Positions 44,801 to 53,900 of a stretch of DNA of 64,000 nucleotides are shown here, piece by piece. The notes under the pieces are model-generated. The model had not been told where the DNA came from and ran no database searches. It saw nothing but the letters and a program-made list of their open reading frames with translations. Source of the stretch: Streptomyces sp. NRRL B-1347 (GTDB lineage: Bacteria > Actinomycetota > Actinomycetes > Streptomycetales > Streptomycetaceae); assembly GCF_000720325.1 (NCBI RefSeq), contig NZ_JOJM01000004.1:248001-312000 (forward strand). Direction: 5' to 3'. Position 1 is the first letter of the stretch; each line of letters starts with the position of its first letter. The position numbers and the translations under genes were made by a program.

Positions 44801-45021
44801 CGCCCGGGGTCGAGGACGACTTCTTCGCCGCAGGCGGCACCTCGCTGTCAGCGGCCCGGCTTTCGGTACGAGTCCGGGAGGTCTTCGCGATCGACTTCCC
44901 GGTACGTGCGGTATTCGATTTCCGTACCGTCACCGAGCAGTGCGCTGCCATCGAAGAACTCGTACTCGAATCTATTTCCACCATGTCCGAGAGTGAAATA
45001 GCCGAAGCGCTGAATCACTGA
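41800..45021 (+). CDS. NRPS module C-A-PCP, leucine-like code
   Basis: 1073 residues and the only complete module. Condensation domain about 12-440 with HHIAFDG (His144, His145, Asp149, Gly150). Adenylation domain about 465-965 with A3 YTSGSTGLPKG; pocket D-A-W-F-L-G-H-V-V, one residue from the Leu code DAWFLGNVV. Carrier about 990-1060 (FFAAGGTSL). No epimerase, methyltransferase or terminal thioesterase. ATG overlaps the previous stop and has GAGGAG. It should join an upstream carrier-bound residue to leucine or a similar residue. Confidence 0.95.
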   Translation: MTEGTAAGESAGRPELSFAQERLWFLDQLSPGESGYLTPFSRRLDGPVDADLLERALRAVAERHPVLRSRIDAGSGTPVPVVEAAATLRLERVDLSGAPDPERAAEAAVATMLNTPMDLTAAPWLRAALFTLGEGSTLFHVQVHHIAFDGISRGLFERDLSAQYRALAGGRPALELPPGQDYATHAARQRAALGPAEREELLAEWRTALDGAPHVLELPSDRPRPARPGPRAGRVDFVIPEEVTAALYRVAQAHRTTLFCVGLAAYQHLLGRYADARDVLVGVPFAGREDPEAEQVIGFFTHSVPLRGELAGSPSLDALTRQARDRVLEAMDLQELPLEQLVDGLGVTREANRNPLFQHWFDLADPQWDRPALILPGVRVRPVPVTETTTRFDTELHLRPAGAGLAGRLLYSAELFDEETAAGLAGHYAALLAAAAAEPGRPLDSIPLTGAAERARLLDLGTGPAVRRGPATVDAYVERTVARVPDEVAVRSGERRLTYRQLDERSRRIARALREHGAGPERVVAVCLPRGPELVCALLGVVRSGAAYVPVEPELPAERIAYLLRDSGAMAVLGDAGAESLTEVTGHPLVRVDHFVDGDGPHGGAALSATGHGAQDLPTALDPDRLLYVVYTSGSTGLPKGVGVTHRNFTRLLDWHLDRYPVASGAATAQTAGVSFDAAAWEIWPALAGGSRLEVCSADEVRTPSRLLARLEEAGVGSAFVPTALAELLIREPLGQRTALRRLLTGGDVFRPRAEDAPGVDVVNHYGPTENTVVATATDELTRPWPGRSIGRPIAGVRAYVLDDRLHLVPRGVRGELWLGGALVSRGYLGRPGLTAERFVPDPFAAEPGARMYRTGDLVRWSADGSLEFRGRADGQLKISGYRVEPAEVEVVLLRCPGVREAVVTAATGPDGAPVLAAHLVCDAPGPSDAELRSQLRRQVPSYLVPSVFVRLDALPLTVTGKVDRRALPTPSEGARAAVAPRTPAESAVHALWLEVLPGRAPGVEDDFFAAGGTSLSAARLSVRVREVFAIDFPVRAVFDFRTVTEQCAAIEELVLESISTMSESEIAEALNH

Positions 45022-45035
45022 CGCGCCCACCGAAA

Positions 45036-45069
45036 GATACCGCCGCGACCTGATGGTCGCGGCGGTATC
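45036..45069. terminator. Bidirectional terminator between the NRPS module and mbtH genes
   Basis: A perfect 15-bp stem (GATACCGCCGCGACC and complement) with a TGAT loop lies between two converging stops. It would end the first half of the NRPS operon, so the genes after 45472 need their own promoter. Confidence 0.9.
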
Positions 45070-45109
45070 AAGAGTGCTCGGGAAAAAGTCCCAGGAATTC
45101 TGAACGCCC

Positions 45110-45313
45110 TCAGGCCGATGCCTCGGCGTACTTCTTCCGCACGCTCAGCGGGGTGATGTCGGTCCAGGTTTGCTCGATGTGAGTCAGGCATTCCGCCTTG
45201 CTGCCGGAGACTCCGACAGGGCTCCAGCCTGTGGGTATGTCCATCTTGGCGTCCCAGATCGAGTACTGTTCCTCGTGATTGACAACAATCTGATAGATGC
45301 GGTCGTCGGTCAT
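45110..45313 (-). CDS. MbtH-like protein, on the opposite strand
   Basis: 67 residues. The family signature is clear: NHEEQYSIW near 12-20, then IPTGWSPVG, and C-terminal CLTHIEQTWTDITPLSVR. MbtH proteins bind and activate adenylation domains. It is encoded antisense in the middle of the cluster with GGAGG before ATG 45313, so its expression must come from a separate promoter. The usual Arg/Pro in the WTDxRP motif is Ile-Thr-Pro here. Confidence 0.93.
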   Translation of the reverse strand: MTDDRIYQIVVNHEEQYSIWDAKMDIPTGWSPVGVSGSKAECLTHIEQTWTDITPLSVRKKYAEASA

Positions 45314-45471
45314 TCGGGAGCCTCCAGAACGAGTTGTACAGAGCTCTTACCGGCGGTGCAGTCTACTTATCCCGGAGATCAATTGTCGAGGGTTCTGAAA
45401 TCCCTTGTGCTCCGTGTCCTCGCCGAGTACCGTCCCGTTTGCCGGACCATCGATCAAGACTGGAGTCGAAT
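45314..45471. promoter_or_regulatory. Divergent promoter region, mbtH / second NRPS operon
   Basis: 158 bases, notably AT-richer than its surroundings (TTGTACAGAG, TCTACTTATC, GATCAATTGTC). It must drive both the leftward mbtH and the rightward C-TE-PCP-C-ligase genes. Exact -35/-10 boxes are not assigned. Confidence 0.5.
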
Positions 45472-46956
45472 GTGACGGGCAACCTTTCGGACGCCGCCCG
45501 CAGGCTTATGGAGCTGCGGCTCGCCGGCCTTTCGGCGCCGGTGAGCAAAGAGCGGGACCCGCGCCCCGAGCGTCCGCCGCTCGCACCGGCCCAGCGCCGA
45601 CTGTGGTTCATCCACCAGCTCACCCAGGGCAGCCTGGCCTACAACGTGCCGACCGCCTACCGGCTGCGCGGCCCGCTGGACACCGAGGCGCTGGAGCGCG
45701 CCGTCCACCTGGTGGTGCGGCGGCACGAGGTGCTGCGCACCTGCTACCCGGCCGACGAGCACGGCGAGCCGTTCCAGCGCGTCCTGGACGCCGACGCCGG
45801 TCCGCGGACGCCGGTGGCACGGCACGACCTCACCTCGGCCGCCGACCCGGTCGCCGAGGCCCTGCGGATCGCCGGCAGCGAAGCCGACCACCGGTTCCGC
45901 CTCGACGCGGAAGGTCCGCTGCGGCTGTGGCTGGCCACGCTGGGGCCGGACGACCACGTCCTGGGCATCGTGGTGCACCACATCGCCTTCGACCGGGAGT
46001 CCTTGGCCATCCTGGCCGGTGAGCTCTCCGCCGCCTACCGGGCCGAGGCCACCGCCGGCACCCCCGAACTGCCCCCGCTCGACGCCCAGTACGCCGACTT
46101 CGCCCTGTGGCAGACCGGCCTGACCGGCACGCAGGAGTACGAGAGGGAACTTGGCTACTGGCGCGAGACCCTGGGCCGCCTGGCGCCCGTACTGGAGCTG
46201 CCCGCCGATCACCAGCGGCCGAAGGAACCGACCTACCGGGCCGGCGAGGCGGCGATCCACATCGACGCCGAGACCGCCGACCGGCTGCGGGCCCTGTCCA
46301 CTGAGCGCGGCGCCTCCCTGTTCATGACGTGCCTCGCCGCCTTCCAGGGCCTGCTGTCGCGCTACACCGCGGAGACCGCCCTCGCGGTCGGCTGCCCGGT
46401 CAACGGCCGGGCGAAGGTGGCGTACGAGGGACTCATCGGGTTCTTCGCCAACTCCCTGCCGATCGGCGTCCACCTCGATGACGACCCGGCGTTCGCCGCC
46501 ATGGTGGACCGGACGCGCGAGTCGCTGCTTTCGGCGCACGCACACCAGAACGTGCCGTTCGACCGGATCGTGCGGGAGCTGTCGCCCGTGCGCGACCTCA
46601 GCCGCAACCCGCTGGTCCAGGTCTGGTTCGACCTGGACGCGGGCGACACCGGCACGGCGGCCGACCTCCTGGCCCTGCCCGGGGTGCGGAGCGAGTACTT
46701 CACCGAGGGGCGGGTGCGGACCCGGTTCGACGCCGAAATGCACCTGGGCGAGCGCGCCGACGGGACGATCACCGGCCGACTGCTGTACGCACAGGACCTG
46801 TTCGCCGCCGAGACGGCGAACGGGCTTTGCGAGCACTATGCGAACTTCCTGGCGGCGGTGGCCGCCGACCCGGGGCTGCGGCTTTCGCGCGTGCCGCTCT
46901 TCTCCGCGCGCCAGCGGTCCACCCTGCTGGACGACTGGAGCGTGGGCAGCGGTTGA
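45472..46956 (+). CDS. Free-standing NRPS condensation domain
   Basis: 494 residues from GTG 45472 (GGAG upstream). A single C domain, about 35-470, with all core motifs. The catalytic motif is HHIAFDR: His169, His170 and Asp174 are present but the usual final Gly is Arg175. The protein ends at LLDDWSVGSG, exactly where a C-to-A linker would begin, so it looks like a module that lost its adenylation and carrier domains. It would condense two carrier-bound substrates in trans. Confidence 0.92.
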   Translation: MTGNLSDAARRLMELRLAGLSAPVSKERDPRPERPPLAPAQRRLWFIHQLTQGSLAYNVPTAYRLRGPLDTEALERAVHLVVRRHEVLRTCYPADEHGEPFQRVLDADAGPRTPVARHDLTSAADPVAEALRIAGSEADHRFRLDAEGPLRLWLATLGPDDHVLGIVVHHIAFDRESLAILAGELSAAYRAEATAGTPELPPLDAQYADFALWQTGLTGTQEYERELGYWRETLGRLAPVLELPADHQRPKEPTYRAGEAAIHIDAETADRLRALSTERGASLFMTCLAAFQGLLSRYTAETALAVGCPVNGRAKVAYEGLIGFFANSLPIGVHLDDDPAFAAMVDRTRESLLSAHAHQNVPFDRIVRELSPVRDLSRNPLVQVWFDLDAGDTGTAADLLALPGVRSEYFTEGRVRTRFDAEMHLGERADGTITGRLLYAQDLFAAETANGLCEHYANFLAAVAADPGLRLSRVPLFSARQRSTLLDDWSVGSG

Positions 46957-47141
46957 CGGGCTGCCGGGCGACACGGGGCGGCGAGCGGGGGCCGCCCGGT
47001 CAGGAGCAGACCGTACGGCCCGCGCGGACCGTGCCGCCGCGGCCTGCCCGCTCGACCAGCACACCGGGACGCCACCTCGCCGACGCGCTCGCGCACCACG
47101 GACGACCGGGCCACGACCATCCGCCGAGAGGGAAACCGCCG
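46957..47141 (+). other. Inter-gene stretch with a possible adenylation-domain relic
   Basis: 185 bases between the free C domain and the thioesterase. One frame reads RHLADALAHHGRPG, resembling the A1-region helix of adenylation domains (R-x-L-A-x-A-L-x-x-H-G-x-G-P-G). The match is short and could be chance. Confidence 0.25.
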
Positions 47142-47906
47142 ATGACGACCGCCGACGCTCTGCTGCCCTTCTGGGACGACCGACTGCCAGGCGCCCGAGC
47201 CACCATGTTCTGCCTGCCGCACTCGGGCGGGGGCGCCTCGGCCTACCGGGAGTGGGTCAGGGCCTCCACCACCCTCGACGTCCAGCCCGTCCAACTGCCG
47301 GGGCGCGAGCACCTGATCGGCACGCCCGGCATCGAACGCATGCCTGAGCTCGCCTCCCTGATCGGCGAGCTGATGGTCGAGAGGGCCCCGCAGCCCTTCG
47401 TGCTCTTCGGACACAGCATGGGCGGCGCGATCGCGGCCGAGGCGGCGGCCTGGCTGGAGCGCGGCGGGCACCCCGCGCCCGCACTCCTGGTCATCTCGGC
47501 CCGCCCGCCGGTGAACCAGGCCCGGCCCGGGCCCGGCGAGAGCGAGGACGAGTGGCTCCTGCGGCGCGTCCTCGCCATGGGCGGAACCCCGGCCGAAGTC
47601 CTTGAGGAGCCCGAACTGCGCGAGCTGATCCTCGGGACGCTCCGCGCCGACACGCGCCTGTTGCAGGACTACGTGCCGCAGTTCGGCCGCCTGTCCCTGC
47701 CGCTGCTCGCCCTGGGCGGCACCGAGGACGACGTGACCGAGTCCCGCCTCGCCCGCTGGCAGGACCACTTCACCACGCCGATCCACATCCGCATGTACCC
47801 GGGCGGTCACTTCTATCTGCGCCGGCACCGCGACGCCGTCCTGGCCGCCGTGGAAGAGGCCCTCACCGACACCCTGGCAGGAAAGGAGACGGCCCATGAC
47901 GCCTGA
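47142..47906 (+). CDS. Type II thioesterase, serine nucleophile
   Basis: 254 residues, standard RifR-like TEII: FCLPHSGGGASAY, QLPGREHL, nucleophile elbow GHSMGG (Ser92), acid in GGTEDD, His in YPGGHFYLRRH. GAGAGGGAAA precedes ATG 47142. It probably removes misloaded or stalled groups from carrier domains, or releases the product. With the Cys-type TE at 37903 the cluster has two thioesterases of different chemistry. Its stop lies inside the next gene. Confidence 0.93.
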   Translation: MTTADALLPFWDDRLPGARATMFCLPHSGGGASAYREWVRASTTLDVQPVQLPGREHLIGTPGIERMPELASLIGELMVERAPQPFVLFGHSMGGAIAAEAAAWLERGGHPAPALLVISARPPVNQARPGPGESEDEWLLRRVLAMGGTPAEVLEEPELRELILGTLRADTRLLQDYVPQFGRLSLPLLALGGTEDDVTESRLARWQDHFTTPIHIRMYPGGHFYLRRHRDAVLAAVEEALTDTLAGKETAHDA

Positions 47907-49506
47907 GCCGACGGCCCACGCGCTCCTCACGATCTTTCAGGAGGAGATCGGGTCCGACCGGATCGGGCCGGACGACGACTTCTACGCGGTCGGCGGTGAC
48001 TCCCTCATCGCCGTGCGGGTGGTCACGCGCGCGACCGAACAGGGCATGCCGCTGCGCCTGATCGACCTGTTGATGAACCCGACGGTGGACGAACTCGTGG
48101 ACCACCTGCGCGCCGCGGCCACCGTCGGCGCCGACCCGCAGGAGGCGGCGGCCGCCCCGGCGTACCCGGGCGACTCCCTGGTGGAACCAGAGGACCGGGC
48201 GGCCCTGCCCGCGGGCGCGCTGGACGCGCTGCCCGCCTCGGCGCTCCAGACCGGCCTGATCTTCCAGTGCGAGATGGCCGAGGACCCGAGCCTCTACCAC
48301 GACCTGATCGGGCTGCGCGTGACGGCGCCCTACGAAGAGGACCTCTTCCGGTCGGCCCTGCGCGAGTTGATGGACCGGCACCCCGCGCTGCGCAGCTCCT
48401 TCGATCTGGGCAGCTACTCGGAGTCCCTGCAAGTGTTCTGGGGCGACGTGGCCGAGCCACTGGAGAGCGAGCGCGTGGGCACGGCCGCCGAGGCCGACGC
48501 GGCCGTGTCCGCCTGGCGTGACAAACAGCTCTCCACCACCCTGGACTGGGAGCAGGCGCCCCTGTTCCGCTGCCATGTGGCCGCCGGTCCCGGCGACACC
48601 TTCCGGGTGACCGTGGCCATGCACCATGCGATCATGGACGGCTGGAGCTTCGCCACCGTCGTCGTCGACCTGCTCACCCTCTACGACGCCCACCTGTCCG
48701 GCACCGACCACGGACTGCCGGAGCCGCCCGCGGCCGCGGCCGCCGAGTTCGTCCGCCTCGAGCGGGCCGCCGTGGACTCCCCGGAAGCCGCCGCGTTCTG
48801 GCGCGCCCAGTGCGATGCGCCGCCGCTGGTGGACCGGGACCGGTACGGCCGTTCGGCCAACGCCTCCGGGCGGCGGGCCACGGCACTGCCCGCCGGCCTC
48901 TTCGCCGACCTGCGCGCACAGGCCGCGGAGGCACGGGTCCCGCTGAAGAGCCTGCTCCTCGCGGTGCACTGCTGGGCCCTTGGCCGGATGGCGGGCCGCA
49001 CCACCGACGTGGTCACCGGCGTGGTGGTCAACGGGCGCCCCGAACTGCCGGACGCCGACCGGGTCGTCGGGCTCTTCCTCAACACCGTTCCGCTGCGCCT
49101 GCCGTCCCTGTCCGGCACCTGGGCCGAACTGGCCCGGACGCTGCGGGAGACGGAGACCGCCGCCGCTCCCCACCAGCGCTATCCCCTCGCGCTGATCGAG
49201 GAGAACGCCGGGCGGCGGTCCTTCGACGTGGCCTTCAACTTCACCGACTTCCACGTCTACCGCCGCGTGTCCGAACTCACGGCCCTCTCCGCCGACGGAT
49301 GGTGGGACCGGGACAAGGCCAGCCACCCGATGTCCTGCGACTTCACCCTCGACTACCCCGGTTTCGGCAGTGGCCTCCTCCTCTCCTTCGACCCGCACCT
49401 GGTGACCGAGGAACAGGTGGAGAAGTACGAGGCACTGACCATCGACGGCCTGCGCGCCGCGGCCCGGGACGTGCACGCGGCCGGGACGGAGCCTCACGAT
49501 GGGTGA
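47896..49506 (+). CDS. NRPS PCP-C didomain without adenylation domain
   Basis: 536 residues. An N-terminal carrier (about 5-72, site Ser36 in VGGDSL) precedes a condensation domain (about 108-520) with HHAIMDG (His243, His244, Asp248, Gly249). With no own A domain, the carrier must be loaded by one of the other A domains or by transfer. AAAGGAGA precedes ATG. It overlaps both neighbours (11 and 8 bases). A PCP-C order suggests the growing chain sits on this carrier and is passed by its own C domain. Confidence 0.9.
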   Translation: MTPEPTAHALLTIFQEEIGSDRIGPDDDFYAVGGDSLIAVRVVTRATEQGMPLRLIDLLMNPTVDELVDHLRAAATVGADPQEAAAAPAYPGDSLVEPEDRAALPAGALDALPASALQTGLIFQCEMAEDPSLYHDLIGLRVTAPYEEDLFRSALRELMDRHPALRSSFDLGSYSESLQVFWGDVAEPLESERVGTAAEADAAVSAWRDKQLSTTLDWEQAPLFRCHVAAGPGDTFRVTVAMHHAIMDGWSFATVVVDLLTLYDAHLSGTDHGLPEPPAAAAAEFVRLERAAVDSPEAAAFWRAQCDAPPLVDRDRYGRSANASGRRATALPAGLFADLRAQAAEARVPLKSLLLAVHCWALGRMAGRTTDVVTGVVVNGRPELPDADRVVGLFLNTVPLRLPSLSGTWAELARTLRETETAAAPHQRYPLALIEENAGRRSFDVAFNFTDFHVYRRVSELTALSADGWWDRDKASHPMSCDFTLDYPGFGSGLLLSFDPHLVTEEQVEKYEALTIDGLRAAARDVHAAGTEPHDG

Positions 49507-50869
49507 ACCGGCACCGCTCGTGGTGGCGTACGACGTGGGCTCCGTCTCCCCGGCTGAGATCGCGGTGGGCGTGGCGGGCCTGGTCCCGGTGGTCTTCCTG
49601 CTGCCCCGCTCCGCGCACGTACGCACGCTGCGCCCGGTCCTGGCCGAGCTGGGCCGGGTGGTCCAGTTGACGGGCAGCGCCCAACGGGACGCCGTCCTCG
49701 TACGACGGCTCGCCCCGGCGGGGGTGCTCACCTTCTCCGAGAACCTGCTGCGCGTCACGGCCGGTCTCGCCCACGCCCTGGGCCTGCCCCACCACACGCC
49801 GGAGGTCGCCGAGGTCCTCACCGACAAGTACCGGCAGCGGCAGCGGTTGCGCGCCGCCGGAGTCGACGCGGTGGCCTGCCACCTGGTGCCGGACGCCGCC
49901 GCCTGGGAGGAGGCGCTTGCGGCCGTCGGACTGCCCGCGGTGGTCAAACCCGTACAGGGGCAGGGCAGCCGGGGCACCTTCGCCGTCCACGACCGGGCGG
50001 AGGCGGAAAGCCTGCGGTCACGGCTCTTCACCGACCCCGGCGAGTCCTGGGTGGTCGAACAACTACTGAGCGGACAGCCGGGCGGGCCCTTCGGCGACTA
50101 CGTGTCGGTCGAGACCGCGACGGACCCGCACGGCACGCGGGTGCTCGCGGTGACCGGCAAGCACCCGCTGACCCCGCCCTTCCGCGAGAGCGGCCAGTTC
50201 TGGCCCGCCGCGCTGGCCCCCGACCGCACCGCGGCCGTGTCGGACCTGGCGGTACGGGCGGTCACCGCGCTCGGCGTCACCACCGGCATCTGCCACACGG
50301 AGATCAAGCTCACCCCCCACGGCCCCCGCATCATCGAGGTCAACGGTCGTCTCGGCGGCCACCTCAACGAACTGTCGCGCCGCGCCTGCGGAGCGGACCT
50401 CGTCCGGACGGCCGCGCTCCTTGCCCTCGGCGCCGCCCCGCCGCCCGCTCCGGCACCGCCCGACCGGGTCTTCTTCCAGTTCAACGGCCTGGCCCCGGAC
50501 AGCCCCTGCCACTTGCGTGCTCTCACCGGCGCCGACGAGGTCCGCTCCCTCGAGGGCATCACCGGCTACCGGCCCTACGTCCGCCCCGGCGACCACCTCT
50601 CCGGCGGTGTGGGCAGCACCTTCATGGACCTCCTCACCGGCGACGCGCCCGACCACTTCGCGATGGTCGATCTCCTGGACCGGGCCTTGCCCCTGCTTCG
50701 TTACGAGTTCACCGACGGCGCCACCACCTGGACCGTGTCCCCACAGCGGGCGCGGGCCGACGACAGGGCGCAGGGAACTCCGGCGACGATCACGGACGAG
50801 GCGGTGGAGGGCGCGAGGGTCAACTCCCGCCCGGATCCACGGCAATCACTGGACAGCGGCCGCGTGTAG
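49499..50869 (+). CDS. ATP-grasp carboxylate-amine ligase
   Basis: 456 residues. N-terminal Rossmann-like domain (about 1-105), then ATP-grasp: LPAVVKPVQGQGSRGTF holds the ATP-binding Lys and glycine loop, and PRIIEVNGRLGGHLNEL carries the metal-binding Glu and Asn (E-V-N-x-R). It resembles L-amino-acid ligase/carbamoyl-phosphate-synthetase-like ligases, which join a carboxylate to an amine through an acyl phosphate. Start ATG overlaps the PCP-C gene. It probably adds or caps an amino acid outside the carrier system; partners unknown. Confidence 0.88.
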   Translation: MGEPAPLVVAYDVGSVSPAEIAVGVAGLVPVVFLLPRSAHVRTLRPVLAELGRVVQLTGSAQRDAVLVRRLAPAGVLTFSENLLRVTAGLAHALGLPHHTPEVAEVLTDKYRQRQRLRAAGVDAVACHLVPDAAAWEEALAAVGLPAVVKPVQGQGSRGTFAVHDRAEAESLRSRLFTDPGESWVVEQLLSGQPGGPFGDYVSVETATDPHGTRVLAVTGKHPLTPPFRESGQFWPAALAPDRTAAVSDLAVRAVTALGVTTGICHTEIKLTPHGPRIIEVNGRLGGHLNELSRRACGADLVRTAALLALGAAPPPAPAPPDRVFFQFNGLAPDSPCHLRALTGADEVRSLEGITGYRPYVRPGDHLSGGVGSTFMDLLTGDAPDHFAMVDLLDRALPLLRYEFTDGATTWTVSPQRARADDRAQGTPATITDEAVEGARVNSRPDPRQSLDSGRV

Positions 50870-50889
50870 AAGCCTTCCGCATCAGGCTT
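50870..50889. terminator. Weak hairpin at the end of the NRPS operon
   Basis: AAGCCT and AGGCTT pair across 8 bases, with a T after, right behind the ligase stop and between convergent genes. Confidence 0.4.
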
Positions 50890-50900
50890 TGGGAGGCGGT

Positions 50901-53900
50901 TCAGCAGGTGTCGCGGTAGGGGATGTCCGGCAGGTGGGTCTCCCAGTCGGCGCGTGACAGACCGGATCCGGCTCGTCGGCACACCTGTGTGATCAGGGTC
51001 GCGGGATCGATGTCGTGCCGTTGGACGCGCACGTGCCGGCCTGTGGCGTACAGCGTGTGGCTGTCCGGGCTGAAGGCCAGCGAGGTGATGGTGTCGCCGG
51101 GGGTGGACAGGGAGGTGCCGAGCAGCTGGCTGGAGGCCACGTCCCAGATGTGGAGGGTCCCGGCGTCACCGGCGACCGCGAGGAGGCGGCCGTCGGCGGA
51201 GAAGGCCAGGGCGGAGAGCGTTTCGTGCGGGCCGCCCTTGCGGGTGGGGTAGAGACCGGGCAGCACGCCGAGCTGCTTGCGGGCGTCTCCGTCCCACAGG
51301 GTGACGCCGCCCATCACGTCGCCCACGGCCAGGCGGGTGCCGTCGGAGCTGAAGGCCAGCGCGGCCAGTTCGTCGGGGGCCAGGACCTGCCGGGTCACGC
51401 GCCCCGAGGGCAGTTCGACCATGTCGCCTCCCTCGGATATCAGCTTCTTCCCGTCGCTCCGCGCCGTGAACCGGCTGTCGGAGTAGAAGCGTGAGAGCCT
51501 CTTCAGCCGCTTTCCCGTCCTGATGTCCCAGAACTCCAGGGAGTGGTCCATGGAGGTGCGGGAGAGGATGAGGGTGCGTCCGTCCGCGGAGAGCGTCATC
51601 CAGCTCAGGTCCTCGGCGGGTACGTTCACCCGGGCGTGGGTGCGGCCCGTCCGGGTGTTCGTCACGGTGATCGGTGCGGGCGGTGGGGCTGTCGGAAGCG
51701 GTCCTTCCCGGAGCCGGATGTGGGCGACGTAACGGCTGTCGGGGCTGAACACGACGTGGTCGTGGCAGTCGGTGGACCGTTTCGGGCAGGGCGTGCCGAG
51801 CCCTGTGCCGCGGCTGCGGCCACTGCGCGCGTCGACCAGGTCGAGGGCCAGGGTCCGGCCGTGTTCGCGGACGGCGGCCGTGGTGCGCCCGTCAGGGCTC
51901 AGCCGGGAGGCTCTCAGCGGCTGTCGCCGCCAGTCCTTGCTGGTCGCCTGCCCCAGGCTGAGGGTGCGGACGACGGTGCCGCCACCGTTGACGTACCGGA
52001 TGGAGCGGTTCGCCGTGTCGAGCGCCAGTTGGCTGGGCCGTTCGTTGGCCAGCGGGTAGCGGAACACCGGGGTGTCGGGTGCCGAGAAGCGCCACAGACG
52101 GATCTCGTCGTCGGTCGCGGCGGCGACGAAATCCCCGTCGGCGCTGACCCGCAGGGCCTCGGCTCCGGGGGTTTTGATCCGGGCGAGGCGTTTGCCGGAG
52201 GCCAGCTCCCACAGCTGGATGCCGCTGCCCGTGGACAGGACCAGTCGGCGACCGTCGGGCGTGAACGCGGCCTGTCCTTCCCCGCAGATGGCCTTGATCT
52301 TCACGGTGAGCTTTCGCCGCGCGCGGATGTCCCACACCTCTGGGTGGCGCCGCTCCCGGCAGACCGCCAGTCGGCTGTCGTCCGGGCTGATGGCCATGCT
52401 CAAGAGGGGCGCCTTGCCACCGGGGTCGGTCAGACGCAGGAGCACGCGGCGGCTGCGGACGTCCCACACCTGCGTCACGCCGTCGGGTGCTGCCTCCTCT
52501 CGCTCCTGCCTTGCGGGCGCCGTGCTGCCGCTCTCCTCGACCACGGCTTCCACGTCACCACGGGTGCCGTCGTCAGTCGCCAGTAGCCGTCCGGACGGGC
52601 TGAAGTCCCACGTCAACGGCACGATGTCGGGCAGGGTGCCGATGGCTCGCCCGGCGCGGACGTCCCACAGCCGCACTCCGTCCGCGGCGTCCATGGCCAG
52701 GGTGCGGCCGTCATCGCTCACGCGCCCTTCATCCATCAGTTCCTGTTTTCCGATGCCGCGATAGGTGTGGGTCAGACGGCCGGTCGTCAGGTCCCGCACC
52801 CGGATCCGTTCGCTGTCGACGGAGACGAGTCGACGGCCGGACGCGGTCAGATGGTGGTCCGGCTCCGCGGCACCGGACCGGGGGATGCGGAACGCGGCCT
52901 CCTCCTTTTGCGTCACGGCCCCCAACAGCGCGGCTCGTGTCTCCGTCGTCTCCGCGAGCTTCCAGGCGGCCGCGCTCAGTTGCATGGCCCGCACGGGGTC
53001 GGAGGCGCGCATGCCGGTGGCGACGGCGGCGATGCGGCGGGCCTCCGCCTCCTGGTGCTGGCGGTTGTTGACGCGGTTCTGCTGCCAGGCGACGGCACCG
53101 GCCACCAGGGCCAGGACGAGTACGGCGGCCAGGGTGGCCAGCAGCCGACGGCGTCGGCGGTGTTCACGGGTGTGCGCGAGGCGGCTGGCGCTCACGAACG
53201 AGCGTTCCAGGCCGGTGAGCTGATCCGGGTCGGCCAGGAGGTCCTCCGCCGCGGCCAGGCGCGTGCCGCGGTAGAGGGTGCCCGGGTCCCGAGCCGATTC
53301 GTGCCAGACGCGGGCCGCTTCGGTCAGGCGGCGCTGGGTCCGCAGCCGTTCGCGTTCCTCCTCGATCCAGTCGCGCAGCCTGGGCCATGCGGTGATGAGC
53401 GCTTCGTGCGCGAGGTCGATCGTGTCGTCGTCCAGGGTGATCAGCCGCGCGGCCGCGAGGTCGGCCAGGACGAGGGCGACGCCACCGTCCGCGTCGGCGA
53501 GGTCCAGCTCGGCGCGGTCGACGGGGCGCCGCGTGTCCTGGGTGCCGTCGCCCGGAGTGATCAGCCGCAAGAGGACCCGGCGGGCGTGCGCGGCCTGCAC
53601 CGGGTTCATCCGTGTGTACAGGTCCTCGGCGGTCTGGGCGATGGCGCCCCGAATGCCGCCCGACTGTTCGTACGCCTCGACGGTCAGGGTGCGGCCCCGG
53701 CGGCGCCGCCACGTTTCCAGCAGGGCGTGCGAGAGCAGGGGCAGACTTCCGGGCTCGCCCTCGACCTCCGCGATGAGACGGGCGGTCAGGGCACGTTCCA
53801 CGATCAAGCCGTCCGCCTGGGCGGGCTTGACGATCGCCGCACGCAGCTCGCTGCCGCTCATCGGCCCGACCGGCACGCTCGATTCCCGTACGGCCGTGGC

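Noticed and set aside
45454..47064. 536-residue minus-strand ORF opposite the free C domain
   Set aside because: Composition is that of an antisense shadow in GC-rich DNA, and the plus strand encodes a clear condensation domain.
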